Below, one piece after another: positions 37,147-46,556 of a DNA stretch of 64,000 bases (positions within the stretch are counted from its first letter, which is position 1; the number at the start of each line of letters is the position of its first letter). The notes beneath the pieces are model-generated. The model made no database searches. It saw nothing but the letters and a program-made list of their open reading frames with translations, and was not told where the DNA came from. The position numbers were made by a program, and so were the translations under genes. The stretch is from Lutimaribacter saemankumensis (GTDB lineage: Bacteria; Pseudomonadota; Alphaproteobacteria; Rhodobacterales; Rhodobacteraceae). The stretch covers positions 186,001 to 250,000 of the forward strand of contig NZ_FNEB01000004.1 of NCBI RefSeq assembly GCF_900100005.1. The letters are read 5' to 3'.

Positions 37147-37790
37147 TAGGGATGATCCCGGCCGTCCCAGGTGCGAAAGCAGCCCGTTGTCGCCATGTCC
37201 AGCTCGTCGAAGCGGCGCAGCAGTCCATCTGCGGCCTCGTCGGCGGTGATGTCCGCGGCGGTGCCGCCCATGTCGGTTTGGACCCAGCCGGGGTGATAGA
37301 TGCCGACGGCAATACCCAGATGTGCAAGATCCGCCGCAAGGTTGCGGCCAAGGTTCAACGCCGCGGCCTTGGATGCGCGGTAGATATAGCTGCCGCCGGG
37401 CGCGCGTGTCTGGCTGGCCATCTGGGACGAGATGATCGCGATCCGCGGCGATTTCGAAAGCTGAAGGTTCGGCAACAGCTCCTGCACGGTCAGGAAAACC
37501 CCCGTCACGTTCACCGCGAAGGTTTCGGCCCACATTTCGGGCGGATAGCCATCGGCAAGGTTTTGGCCCTTGTCGACATAGACGCCCGCGTTGCACACCA
37601 GCAGATCAACGGGCATCGCATCCAGCGCGGTCCCCATGGCGCGGATGTCGCCGGGGCGGGTGACATCGACTTTGATCAATCCGCCATGACCGTCGCGGGA
37701 AGTGCCGGTCACGCTGTCCCCGCGGGAGCGGCATGACTCGGCGATGGCACGGCCCACGCCGCGGCTGGCGCCTGTTATCACGACATGCAT
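37143..37790 (-). CDS. Short-chain dehydrogenase/reductase
   Basis: 215 aa, short for the family. The Rossmann motif is VVITGASRGVGRAIA, the NNAG-type motif appears as LLVCNAGV, and the catalytic YxxxK is Tyr-Arg-Ala-Ser-Lys with Ser two turns upstream (IISSQM). Substrate unknown; probably NAD(P)-dependent reduction of a small carbonyl. Coupled to the SnoaL-like gene. Confidence 0.9.
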   Translation of the reverse strand: MHVVITGASRGVGRAIAESCRSRGDSVTGTSRDGHGGLIKVDVTRPGDIRAMGTALDAMPVDLLVCNAGVYVDKGQNLADGYPPEMWAETFAVNVTGVFLTVQELLPNLQLSKSPRIAIISSQMASQTRAPGGSYIYRASKAAALNLGRNLAADLAHLGIAVGIYHPGWVQTDMGGTAADITADEAADGLLRRFDELDMATTGCFRTWDGRDHPY

Positions 37791-37801
37791 CTGCGATCCT
37801 C

Positions 37802-38239
37802 TCAGTTCGATTTTCGACCGGGCAAGAAGGGCAGGGGGGCCACCGGGATACCGTCTTCGATCAACTTTTTCGCGTCTTCCGGTTTCGCCTCGCCATAGAT
37901 CGAGCGTTCGGGCGCCGCGCCTTCGTGCATCGCGCGGGCTTCCTTTGCGAAATTCATGCCGACGTAATCGGAATTCGCCTCGATCTTGCGCTTGAGTTCG
38001 GCAAGCGCCTGCTCCGCCGGGCTGGCGGGGGCGCTGAGCGGTTTTTCCTGTTCGGGGCCGGTCGATGCCTTGCGGCCCGGCCGGACCTGCGGCGCCATCA
38101 GGGCTTTTTCGACCCCGCTGTCACCGCAAATGGCACAGGAAACCATGCCGTTCGCCTTGAGCTTTTCAAAGGCGTCGGCTGATTGGAACCAGCTTTCGAA
38201 ACGGTGGCCGTCGGTGCATTTGAGCGTGAATTTTATCAT
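37802..38239 (-). CDS. DUF1178 family protein
   Basis: 145 aa. The family signature is the N-terminus MIKFTLKCTDGHRFESWF with Cys8, and the Cys pair of VSCAICGDSGVEKALMAP (Cys35, Cys38), which looks like a small zinc ribbon. DUF1178 proteins are widespread in alphaproteobacteria and uncharacterised. It begins 11 nt from the SDR start region and is read in the same direction. Confidence 0.9.
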   Translation of the reverse strand: MIKFTLKCTDGHRFESWFQSADAFEKLKANGMVSCAICGDSGVEKALMAPQVRPGRKASTGPEQEKPLSAPASPAEQALAELKRKIEANSDYVGMNFAKEARAMHEGAAPERSIYGEAKPEDAKKLIEDGIPVAPLPFLPGRKSN

Positions 38240-38295
38240 CGCGTTTTACCGGAATTAACGTGTCTTTACATAACTACGGCCGCGAAAAGATCAAG

Positions 38296-38817
38296 CTAAC
38301 GCCGCAGCAGGCGGGGGTCGAAGTTTCGTATGATCTCGGCCAGCTCGGGTTCGGACACGCGGGCCGCCGCCTTCTTGCGGCCAAACCACTTGCGGCGACG
38401 CTGCTTTGCCTCGGGAAAGCTGCCGTCCAACGATTTCACGGCCACCGGAAAGACGATCGCGATACAAGGTTCCTGCCGCTTGCGGCCCAACACCTTGCGG
38501 TAGGAAAATACGCCGATGGCGTCCTTGTCCACCCGGCCGCGTACGCCCGCCTCTTCCCAGGCTTCGCGCAATGCGGCCTTGGCGGGTGACTTGCCCCGCA
38601 TCGGCCAGCCCTTGGGGATGATCCACCGCCCGGTCCCACGCGAGGTAATCAACAGGAATTGAGGCTTTTCCTTGCGTATCCGAAAGCAAAGCGCCGCGTA
38701 TTGCGTCCGCACATCGTCGTGATGCGCAAGCATCGCCTTGGTCGAAAAGTGGCGTGCCACGTACCCGGCTCCTGTCTCGTGCTGCCCTTGGCCCGACTGT
38801 CGCTTGAAAATCCACAC
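38296..38817 (-). CDS. Nudix hydrolase
   Basis: 173 aa from GTG 38817; ATG 38733 would give 145 aa and still keep the whole domain, so the start is uncertain. The Nudix box is GWPMRGKSPAKAALREAWEE, with the catalytic REAWEE segment. The PKGWP and basic C-terminal half resemble diphosphoinositol-polyphosphate or dinucleotide hydrolases. Substrate not proven. It is divergent from the MATE gene. Confidence 0.88.
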   Translation of the reverse strand: MWIFKRQSGQGQHETGAGYVARHFSTKAMLAHHDDVRTQYAALCFRIRKEKPQFLLITSRGTGRWIIPKGWPMRGKSPAKAALREAWEEAGVRGRVDKDAIGVFSYRKVLGRKRQEPCIAIVFPVAVKSLDGSFPEAKQRRRKWFGRKKAAARVSEPELAEIIRNFDPRLLRR

Positions 38818-38876
38818 CGATCAAGCCCCGGCCGCGCGCGCTTGCGCAGGGCCGGGCGCACGGGTAAGGCGAGAGG

Positions 38877-40241
38877 ATGGCGACACAACTTTCGCATAAG
38901 GACCACACCCGCGCGATACTGGTGCTGGGTCTTCCGCTGATCGGCAGCCACCTGGCGCAATTCGCGGTAACGCTGACCGATGCGGTGATGCTGGGTTGGT
39001 ACGATGTCGAAGTGCTTGCGCAGCAGGTTCTGGGCGGCATGCTGTTTTTCGTGCTGTTCATCATGGGATCGGGCTTTGCCTGGGCGGTGATGCCCATGGT
39101 GGCCGAGGCCGAAAGCGCCGGCCGCGTGGCCGAGGTGCGCCGCGTCACCCGTATGGCGCAATGGCTGTCCATGCTTTTCGGGCTGGCCTGTCTGCCGGTG
39201 TTCTGGTGGTCCGAGTCGCTGTTGCTGCTTGCGGGGCAACAGCCCGGTGTCGCCGCCGGCGCACAGGACTACCTGCGCATAGCGGGTCTGGCGATCTTTC
39301 CTGCGCTTATGGTCATGTTGCTGAAATCCTATCTTGCGGCGCTGGAACGTGCGCAGGTGGTGTTGTGGGTGACGGTTGCGGCCGTCTTCGTGAACGTTCT
39401 GGTGAACTACGCGCTGATCTTCGGTAACTGGGGAATGCCCGAACTGGGCATTCGCGGTGCGGCCATCGCATCGCTTGCGGTGCAGGCCGTGTCGGCGGTG
39501 GGGCTGGCGGTCTATGCCGCGCTGGTCACGCCCGAACATGCGCTGTTCAGCCGGGTCTGGCGCCCGGATTGGGAGGCGTTCGGCGCCGTGTTCCGCCTGG
39601 GCTGGCCCATCGGGATCACCAACCTCGCCGAGGTCGGTCTGTTCGCGGCCTCGTCGCTGATGATGGGGTGGCTGGGCACTTTGCCGCTCGCCGCGCATGG
39701 CATCGCGCTGCAGATCAGTTCGGCTACTTTCATGGTGCATCTGGGGTTGTCGAACGCGGCCACCGTGCGAGCGGGCAGGGCGCTGGGACGCGGCGATCTG
39801 GACGGGCTCAGGCGCGGTGGGGCGGTGATCATCGCGATCTCCGGCGTGATGGTGGCGTTGACGATCGCGTTGTTCCTGGGCCTTCCGGGGCCGATGGTCG
39901 GGCTGTTCCTGGCGCCGGACGACCCCGATCGCGCCTTCGTCATCGCGATCGGCGTCGGGTTGCTGGCGGCGGCGGCGCTGTTCCAGTTGGCAGACGCCGC
40001 ACAGGTGATGGCGCTGGGCTTGCTGCGCGGGGTGCAGGACACGCGTGTGCCGATGGTGATCGCGACGCTGAGCTATTGGGCCGTGGGCGTTCCCATGAGC
40101 TATGTGCTTGGGTTCACCCTGGGCATGGGTGGCGTGGGCGTCTGGCTGGGGCTCGCCATCGGGTTGGCCCTTGCGGGCGTCTTCATGATGTGGCGGTTCT
40201 GGCGTATCACCCTGCCTGCGCTGTCGGGGCGCCCTGCCTGA
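38877..40241 (+). CDS. MATE family efflux transporter
   Basis: 454 aa with twelve membrane helices. The first half has LVLGLPLIGSHLAQFAVTLTDAVMLG, and the repeat in the second half begins FRLGWPIGITNLAEVGLFAAS, showing the two-lobed MATE fold. It exports cationic compounds with Na or H coupling. With the Mrp antiporter in the window, Na coupling is possible. Substrate unknown. Confidence 0.92.
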   Translation: MATQLSHKDHTRAILVLGLPLIGSHLAQFAVTLTDAVMLGWYDVEVLAQQVLGGMLFFVLFIMGSGFAWAVMPMVAEAESAGRVAEVRRVTRMAQWLSMLFGLACLPVFWWSESLLLLAGQQPGVAAGAQDYLRIAGLAIFPALMVMLLKSYLAALERAQVVLWVTVAAVFVNVLVNYALIFGNWGMPELGIRGAAIASLAVQAVSAVGLAVYAALVTPEHALFSRVWRPDWEAFGAVFRLGWPIGITNLAEVGLFAASSLMMGWLGTLPLAAHGIALQISSATFMVHLGLSNAATVRAGRALGRGDLDGLRRGGAVIIAISGVMVALTIALFLGLPGPMVGLFLAPDDPDRAFVIAIGVGLLAAAALFQLADAAQVMALGLLRGVQDTRVPMVIATLSYWAVGVPMSYVLGFTLGMGGVGVWLGLAIGLALAGVFMMWRFWRITLPALSGRPA

Positions 40242-40299
40242 CGATCAAATTCCCGTGTCGGGCCTGTCCGGGGGGAACCGCGCGACTACCTTCTGCGCC

Positions 40300-40968
40300 A
40301 TGCGACAGTCCATGATTTCATTTCCTCTCGTTGGCCTTCTTGCCCTTGCGGCCACGCTTTTGGGTGGTCCCGCCGCGGCTGCGGGCCCGGTACCGTTCGA
40401 TCAAAGCTGGCAGGAGCAGCGGTTCCCGCGTCTTGCCGCCAACAGCTACGCCTTCAGGGGAAAGACTCTCGGCCTGAGGTCGGAGGGTGCGGTATCTTTG
40501 GCGTGGCGCGGGCTCGATGCGTCGTTCTGGTCGGCGCGGCAGGCGGAATGGGACTGGCAGGTCGATGCCGGCACGCCCCCGACCGACCTGACCCGCAAGG
40601 GCGGCGATGACCGCAACATCGCACTCTATTTCGTGTTCGTGCCGCGCGACAGGGCCGAGGATGCCTCGGAGTCCAGCCTGCGGCGGTTGCTGCGCGACCG
40701 GGATGCACGGGTGCTGGTCTATGTCTGGGGCGGCGCGCATGATCGCAACCAGATGCTCGATAGCCCCTATCTCGGGGATCGCGGAAAGACCGTCGTGCTG
40801 CGGCCATCCGGCAGCGGGGCGCATCGCGAAACAGTGGACCTTGCCGGGGATTATGCACGCGCCTTTGGCGGTTCACCCGGTGCGCTGGTCGGCCTTGCGG
40901 TATCCGGCGACAGCGACGATACCGACAGCCGGATCGAGGCGCGCATCGACAACCTGGTTCTGCGATAG
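40300..40968 (+). CDS. DUF3047 exported protein
   Basis: 222 aa with a signal peptide (to AAAAG, about residue 28). The conserved middle part has LAWRGLDASFWSARQAEWDW and DDRNIALYFVFV, and the C-terminal SRIEARIDNLVL resembles the end of a carbohydrate-binding-like jelly roll. DUF3047 has no assigned function. It follows the MATE gene by 58 nt. Confidence 0.8.
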   Translation: MRQSMISFPLVGLLALAATLLGGPAAAAGPVPFDQSWQEQRFPRLAANSYAFRGKTLGLRSEGAVSLAWRGLDASFWSARQAEWDWQVDAGTPPTDLTRKGGDDRNIALYFVFVPRDRAEDASESSLRRLLRDRDARVLVYVWGGAHDRNQMLDSPYLGDRGKTVVLRPSGSGAHRETVDLAGDYARAFGGSPGALVGLAVSGDSDDTDSRIEARIDNLVLR

Positions 40969-40969
40969 A

Positions 40970-41389
40970 TCAGTCTTCGGTGATGCCGCGCGCCGCAAGC
41001 ATGCGGTCGGCCTTTTTGCGGACCAACACGGTGCGCAGGTCGTGCATCGCCAGCAAAAGGGAATCCGTCACCAGTTCCAGCTGTTCGTCCGTGGCACGGG
41101 ATTGTGCCCAGTGGGTCGTCTGGTTCAGGTAATCCACCGCACGCAGGATGTCGTCGATATCGCGTTCGGCCAGGACGCGCACGCGCTCGGTCATCCAGTC
41201 GCGGATTGCGCTCAGGTCTTCGTCGGAAAGGGTGCGTTCGCCATGCGGCTTGATCTGGCCGTTGTTGATGTTGACGACCGCGATCTGATCCATCTCGATC
41301 CGGCGCTGGCGGTTTTCGGTGTCCACGCGGAACACGAACGCGCCGTTCTCGCGCACACGGAAATAATATGGGGGCAGTTCGCCAGCCAT
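40970..41389 (-). CDS. Conserved hypothetical protein
   Basis: 139 aa, soluble. The first half (YYFRVRENGAFVFRVDTENR, QIAVVNINNGQIKPHGERTL) looks like a small beta domain, the second half is helical (DIDDILRAVDYLNQTTHWAQ). I do not recognise a named family. Proteins of similar layout occur in related genera. It follows the aminotransferase gene by 33 nt. Confidence 0.75.
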   Translation of the reverse strand: MAGELPPYYFRVRENGAFVFRVDTENRQRRIEMDQIAVVNINNGQIKPHGERTLSDEDLSAIRDWMTERVRVLAERDIDDILRAVDYLNQTTHWAQSRATDEQLELVTDSLLLAMHDLRTVLVRKKADRMLAARGITED

Positions 41390-41422
41390 GCCTGTCCTGC
41401 TTTCTTGCCTATCCGAAGGGCC

Positions 41423-42640
<1,218 letters not shown>

Positions 42641-42710
42641 TTAATCGCTTGATCGATGTCTTAGGCTTGGGCGGCATGCCGATCAAGCACGATCGGAGGA
42701 ACGGAGAAAA

Positions 42711-43109
42711 ATGGAACAAACCGATACCAACGACTGGTACGGCCCCGACGCAGCGACCTTTGGCGACCGGCTGGCCGCTGCGCGCGAAGCCGCGGGCATG
42801 ACCCAAAAACAGCTGGCCAAGCGCCTCGGCGTCAAGCTTGGCACACTGAATGCCTGGGAAAACGACATGAGCGAGCCGCGCGCCAACCGCCTGTCGATGA
42901 TGGCCGGTATTCTCAACGTGTCGATCATGTGGTTGCTGACCGGTGAAGGCGACGGTCTGGCCGCGCCCGAGGACGAGGTGACCATTCCACCCGAAATCAA
43001 TGACCTTCTGGTCGAGATCCGCGATCTCAAGGCGCAGATCGGTGCATCCGCCGAGCGACTGGGGCGCCTGGAAAAGAAGTTGCGCCTGACGCTGAAATCC
43101 GGCACCTGA
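42711..43109 (+). CDS. XRE-family helix-turn-helix regulator
   Basis: 132 aa. The helix-turn-helix covers about 17-72 (FGDRLAAAREAAGMTQKQLA then LGTLNAWENDMSEPRANRLS). The C-terminal part (about 90-128) is a predicted coiled coil (LLVEIRDLKAQI, RLGRLEKKLRL), probably for dimerisation. GGAGGAACGGAG precedes ATG 42711. It is divergent from aatA and followed 5 nt later by sdhE; target unknown. Confidence 0.88.
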   Translation: MEQTDTNDWYGPDAATFGDRLAAAREAAGMTQKQLAKRLGVKLGTLNAWENDMSEPRANRLSMMAGILNVSIMWLLTGEGDGLAAPEDEVTIPPEINDLLVEIRDLKAQIGASAERLGRLEKKLRLTLKSGT

Positions 43110-43114
43110 GGGGC

Positions 43115-43378
43115 ATGACAGAACCACGCGATATCCGTCTCAAACGCCTGCGCATGCGCTCGATGCGGCGCGGCATCAAGGAAATGGACATGATCCTGAT
43201 CCGCTATTCGGGATCGCGCCTGGATGCGCTTGGGCCGGACGAGCTGGATGTCTATGACGCGCTGCTGTCCGAGAACGATCAGGATCTATATCAATGGGTG
43301 TCGGGCCAGGCGGCCCCGCCCGACCGCTTTTCCGCCCTGGTCGAAGATATCCGCCAAGTGATCGGAACCGCGGAATAA
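43115..43378 (+). CDS. sdhE: FAD assembly factor SdhE
   Basis: 87 aa. RLRMRSMRRGIKEMDMIL contains the conserved RGxxE motif used to promote covalent FAD attachment to succinate dehydrogenase SdhA; DVYDALLSENDQDLYQWVSG is the typical five-helix tail. It starts 5 nt after the HTH gene. The sdh genes are outside the window. Confidence 0.93.
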   Translation: MTEPRDIRLKRLRMRSMRRGIKEMDMILIRYSGSRLDALGPDELDVYDALLSENDQDLYQWVSGQAAPPDRFSALVEDIRQVIGTAE

Positions 43379-43474
43379 TTCGCATTTTACGAACCATTTT
43401 GGGGGTTTAACCGATTATTCGGCATTTTGCCCCAGTGTCCCGTCCCGAGCAGCCATAGGACGGAGACACGATAG

Positions 43475-43972
43475 ATGAGCATGCACAGCAGGATGCCCGA
43501 AGCGCATCAACACAGCTTCATGGGCGGTTACCTAGAAGCGTTGGCACTGGTCGAACGTCTGCACCGGTTGCTGCTCGACGTCATCAAGGACGAGTTCGAG
43601 CGGGTGGGCGTCATCGACATAAACGCGGTGCAGGCGCTTCTCTTGTTCAATATCGGCGAGAACGAGGTGACGGCCGGGGAACTTAAAAGCCGCGGTTACT
43701 ATCAAGGCAGCAATGTCAGCTACAACCTGAAAAAGCTGGTTGAAATGGGCTACATGCATCACCAGCGGTGCGAGATCGACCGCCGCTCGGTCCGGGTCCG
43801 CCTGACGCAGAAAGGCCGCGATATCCGCGATGTCGTGGCAAAGCTCTTTGCCCGTCACGCCGATGGCCTGCAGGAAAAGGGTGTGCTGGGGGCCGAAGGG
43901 ATCGAAACAATCACCCATTCGCTGCGCCGCGTCGAACGCTACTGGACGGACCAGATCCGCTATATCTACTGA
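43475..43972 (+). CDS. MarR-family regulator resembling LdtR
   Basis: 165 aa. A winged helix (about 45-115) contains LKSRGYYQGSNVSYNLKKLV as recognition region and EIDRRSVRVRLTQKGR as wing. The N-terminal MGGYLEALALVERLHRLLLDVIKDEFE helix dimerises. Resembles LdtR of rhizobia and Liberibacter, known there to control an L,D-transpeptidase and stress tolerance. The 3' end overlaps the convergent DUF1194 gene by 7 bp. Confidence 0.85.
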   Translation: MSMHSRMPEAHQHSFMGGYLEALALVERLHRLLLDVIKDEFERVGVIDINAVQALLLFNIGENEVTAGELKSRGYYQGSNVSYNLKKLVEMGYMHHQRCEIDRRSVRVRLTQKGRDIRDVVAKLFARHADGLQEKGVLGAEGIETITHSLRRVERYWTDQIRYIY

Positions 43973-44706
43973 CGCCGGGGCGATGCCCGACCGATCTGGA
44001 CGGACAATTCTCGCAGCAGCTTGCGCTCCATTGCGTCCCGGTAATCTGCGAACCCGTCGGCCCGGAGGACGAATGCCCCGGGCCCACGGATCAAATCGCG
44101 GCGGTAATGGTCGAAAAGATCACCTGTTTCGGCATGATCCATGGCCGGGTCATCCACCATGATCGCCAACCCGTTGACCGTGACACCCGCCAGCGTTCCG
44201 CGCGCATAGACCTCGGCCGGGGAGGGGCCGTCGTTGTGCACACCATCGCCTGACACGTCCAGGATCTGCCGGTCGCAGGGCGGGGCGCGGTTGAACATCG
44301 CCTGGGCGTATTCCAGCATCCGCCCGGTGCCGGTCGCGAATTCCGCATAGCTGCGGCGGCTATCGGAAATGGCGGCCGCCGCCGCGTCGATGGCAGCCGG
44401 GCTGTCCAGCCATGTCCATTCCAGGATGACGTCCTGCTGGACCAGGCCGCTCCATTCGAACACCGCCAGCGCAACACGCTGTCCCGGCACCGAAAGCACC
44501 GCGTCCCTGACCGCCGGCGCGGCCAGCGCGGCCGCCAGGCCCTGACGCTGCAACTGGTCTTCGTCCGCATCGACCGAGGACGAGATGTCCAGCGCCAGCA
44601 GCAGCGCCAGCCGGCAAGAGGCCGCCGCCGACTGCACCGACAGCAGGATCGCCAGCGCGGCCGCGGCCAGCCTTACCAATGGCCGGTGTTTTCCATGCTT
44701 GCCCAC
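43966..44706 (-). CDS. DUF1194 protein with a von Willebrand A domain
   Basis: 246 aa with a signal peptide (to SAAAS, about residue 30). The MIDAS metal motif DxSxS reads LDISSSVDADE, followed by later Asp residues (LDVSGDGVHNDG). VWA domains bind partners through a divalent cation; DUF1194 is uncharacterised. Its 5' end overlaps gloA by 34 nt, so it may be translated by coupling. Confidence 0.85.
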   Translation of the reverse strand: MGKHGKHRPLVRLAAAALAILLSVQSAAASCRLALLLALDISSSVDADEDQLQRQGLAAALAAPAVRDAVLSVPGQRVALAVFEWSGLVQQDVILEWTWLDSPAAIDAAAAAISDSRRSYAEFATGTGRMLEYAQAMFNRAPPCDRQILDVSGDGVHNDGPSPAEVYARGTLAGVTVNGLAIMVDDPAMDHAETGDLFDHYRRDLIRGPGAFVLRADGFADYRDAMERKLLRELSVQIGRASPRRQ

Positions 44707-45101
44707 GGCTCTTGCGGCGCCAGCGGGTCGCCCATCTGCAAAAGCTCGACCGAGATATTGTCGGGGCTGCGCACAAAGGCCATGCGTCCATCACGCGGTG
44801 GGCGGTTGATCGTGACGCCGTTGTCCATCAGGTGCTGGCACATCTCGTAGATGTTTTCGACCGCATAGGCGAGATGCCCGAAATGCCGGCTGTCCGAGGG
44901 CAGGCCGTCATCTCCATCCCAGTTGTAGGTCAACTCGACCGGGCATTCCTCCTGGCCTTCCGGGGCCATGAAGATCAGCGAAAACCGACCTTCCTCGCTG
45001 TCGTAGTGGCGGGTCTTCTTGAGGCCCAGAAGCTTGTAGAACTTCATGCTGGCTTCGAGATCCTTCACCCGGACCATCGTGTGCAGGTATTTGACTTTCA
45101 T
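44673..45101 (-). CDS. gloA: Lactoylglutathione lyase (glyoxalase I)
   Basis: 142 aa. The two VOC modules have metal ligands His7 (LHTMVRV), Glu in PVELTYN, His in HFGHLAYAV and Glu in ISVELLQ. It isomerises the methylglyoxal-glutathione adduct to lactoylglutathione. GGGGGAACGG upstream favours ATG 45101 over the upstream frame start. Confidence 0.93.
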   Translation of the reverse strand: MKVKYLHTMVRVKDLEASMKFYKLLGLKKTRHYDSEEGRFSLIFMAPEGQEECPVELTYNWDGDDGLPSDSRHFGHLAYAVENIYEMCQHLMDNGVTINRPPRDGRMAFVRSPDNISVELLQMGDPLAPQEPWASMENTGHW

Positions 45102-45184
45102 TGCCCGTTCCCCCTTTGCTTGCTTTGTGTAGGCCAAGTTAAAGCGGCGGCGCGTCAATGCCAGCCGAATCTCGGATCAGGCGG

Positions 45185-46546
45185 TCAAAACGCGGAACGC
45201 ACGCCGAATTCTGTCGCAATACGATCGGATTCGTACAGGCCGATATTCGAAAGATTGCGCTCGGCCCGAAGCGTGACCGTGGGCACGAAGCCATAGAAAT
45301 CCACCTCGCGGAACGTGGCTGTGACATGGGCGATCGCGCTTTGATCCTGGCGCCCGTCCGCGCTGAACGGGCTTGTATCGTAATCCCGCATCCTCAGGGA
45401 AAGCCCGTAATCCAGGTCGACACCCCAGAACGGGTTTGGCGGCGCGAAACTGACGCCCATCCCGATCTCGGAGTAATCGGCATTCGAGCTGTCCGACCGG
45501 CTGTCGCCCAATTCCAGCCGCCAGGTCAGAACGCCACCTTCGGCAAGGGCTTGCTGCAGGAACAGGTCCAGGCGGCCGGCATCCGCATGCGGGGCGCGCG
45601 GACCACGGGTGAGTTCCGACGACAGCGTGCCGCCAAGGCGCAGGGTTGGCGACATCACGCGGGTCGCCCCAAGCTTGACCGACCCGAAATCCGCGTAATG
45701 CTGCCCGCCGTAATCCATCGTCCCGAGATGCGCACCCAGGGTGACCTCGCCGCTCCGGTCCGGCAGGCGCCAGCGCTGGGTCAATCCGCCCGAGATGATC
45801 GAGGTGCGGAAATCGCTGCCTTTGACACCGGGGGCCAAGGCCTTGGCCGCATCGCTCAGCTTGTAGGTGCGATAGTCATAGGCGAGGGTCACATCGGTGG
45901 CGCGCATCGGCGTTTCGCCGAAACGGTACCGCAGGGCAAATCCGATATTCTGCTCGACCCCGGACAGGGCCAGGGCCGCGCCGCCCAACTCGACCTCGAC
46001 GAATTGCCGGGTGAAGGGATCGAAAAACGTCGACTCGCCCGTGGTAGACCCGTTGTTCACGTTTGAATTCGGGCTGATCCCGGCGATGATCTGAAAACTG
46101 AGCGGTGTCCGCGACCGCACATACTTGAAATCGCGGGCGGCACGGGCGCGGCTTGCCTCGTCGGGGGCGTGTTCGATGGCGCGGCGCAACCATAGCTGGG
46201 CGGGGATGCGCAGATCGGAACTCGCCAGTGCCTGCGCCATCACCAGCGCGCTGGCATGGCGTTCCTGCGCGGTGTCCGAGTGCCGCCAGGCCGCGCGCGC
46301 CCAGCGTCGCGCGTTTTCGAGCTGGCCCAGATCACGATAGGCGCGCGCGCCTATCAGCAGGGCATCGACATCGCCACCGTCGCGCGCGCGCAGCGCCTCG
46401 GCCATGACCGCAGCCTGATCCGGCCTGCCTTGTTCGAGCGACTGCAAAGCGATGCCGCGCAATTCGTCCGGCGTCATCTCGACCGTCGACGCCTGAGCGC
46501 CCTGCGCCATCAAGGTGGCGCAAAGGACTGCCAGTCTGAGCCACAT
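45185..46546 (-). CDS. Slam-like outer-membrane protein (DUF560, surface lipoprotein assembly modifier)
   Basis: 453 aa. Signal peptide to about residue 19, then a TPR-like helical domain (about 25-150) with repeats such as ALQSLEQGRPDQAAVMAEAL and GARAYRDLGQLENARRWARA. From residue about 160 a beta-barrel of alternating strands runs to a C-terminal Phe (FGVRSAF). This TPR-plus-14-strand layout is that of Slam proteins, which move lipoproteins to the cell surface (described elsewhere as type XI secretion). It starts 10 nt after the lipoprotein gene and is surely co-expressed with it. Confidence 0.85.
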   Translation of the reverse strand: MWLRLAVLCATLMAQGAQASTVEMTPDELRGIALQSLEQGRPDQAAVMAEALRARDGGDVDALLIGARAYRDLGQLENARRWARAAWRHSDTAQERHASALVMAQALASSDLRIPAQLWLRRAIEHAPDEASRARAARDFKYVRSRTPLSFQIIAGISPNSNVNNGSTTGESTFFDPFTRQFVEVELGGAALALSGVEQNIGFALRYRFGETPMRATDVTLAYDYRTYKLSDAAKALAPGVKGSDFRTSIISGGLTQRWRLPDRSGEVTLGAHLGTMDYGGQHYADFGSVKLGATRVMSPTLRLGGTLSSELTRGPRAPHADAGRLDLFLQQALAEGGVLTWRLELGDSRSDSSNADYSEIGMGVSFAPPNPFWGVDLDYGLSLRMRDYDTSPFSADGRQDQSAIAHVTATFREVDFYGFVPTVTLRAERNLSNIGLYESDRIATEFGVRSAF

Positions 46547-46556
46547 TGCCTGCGCC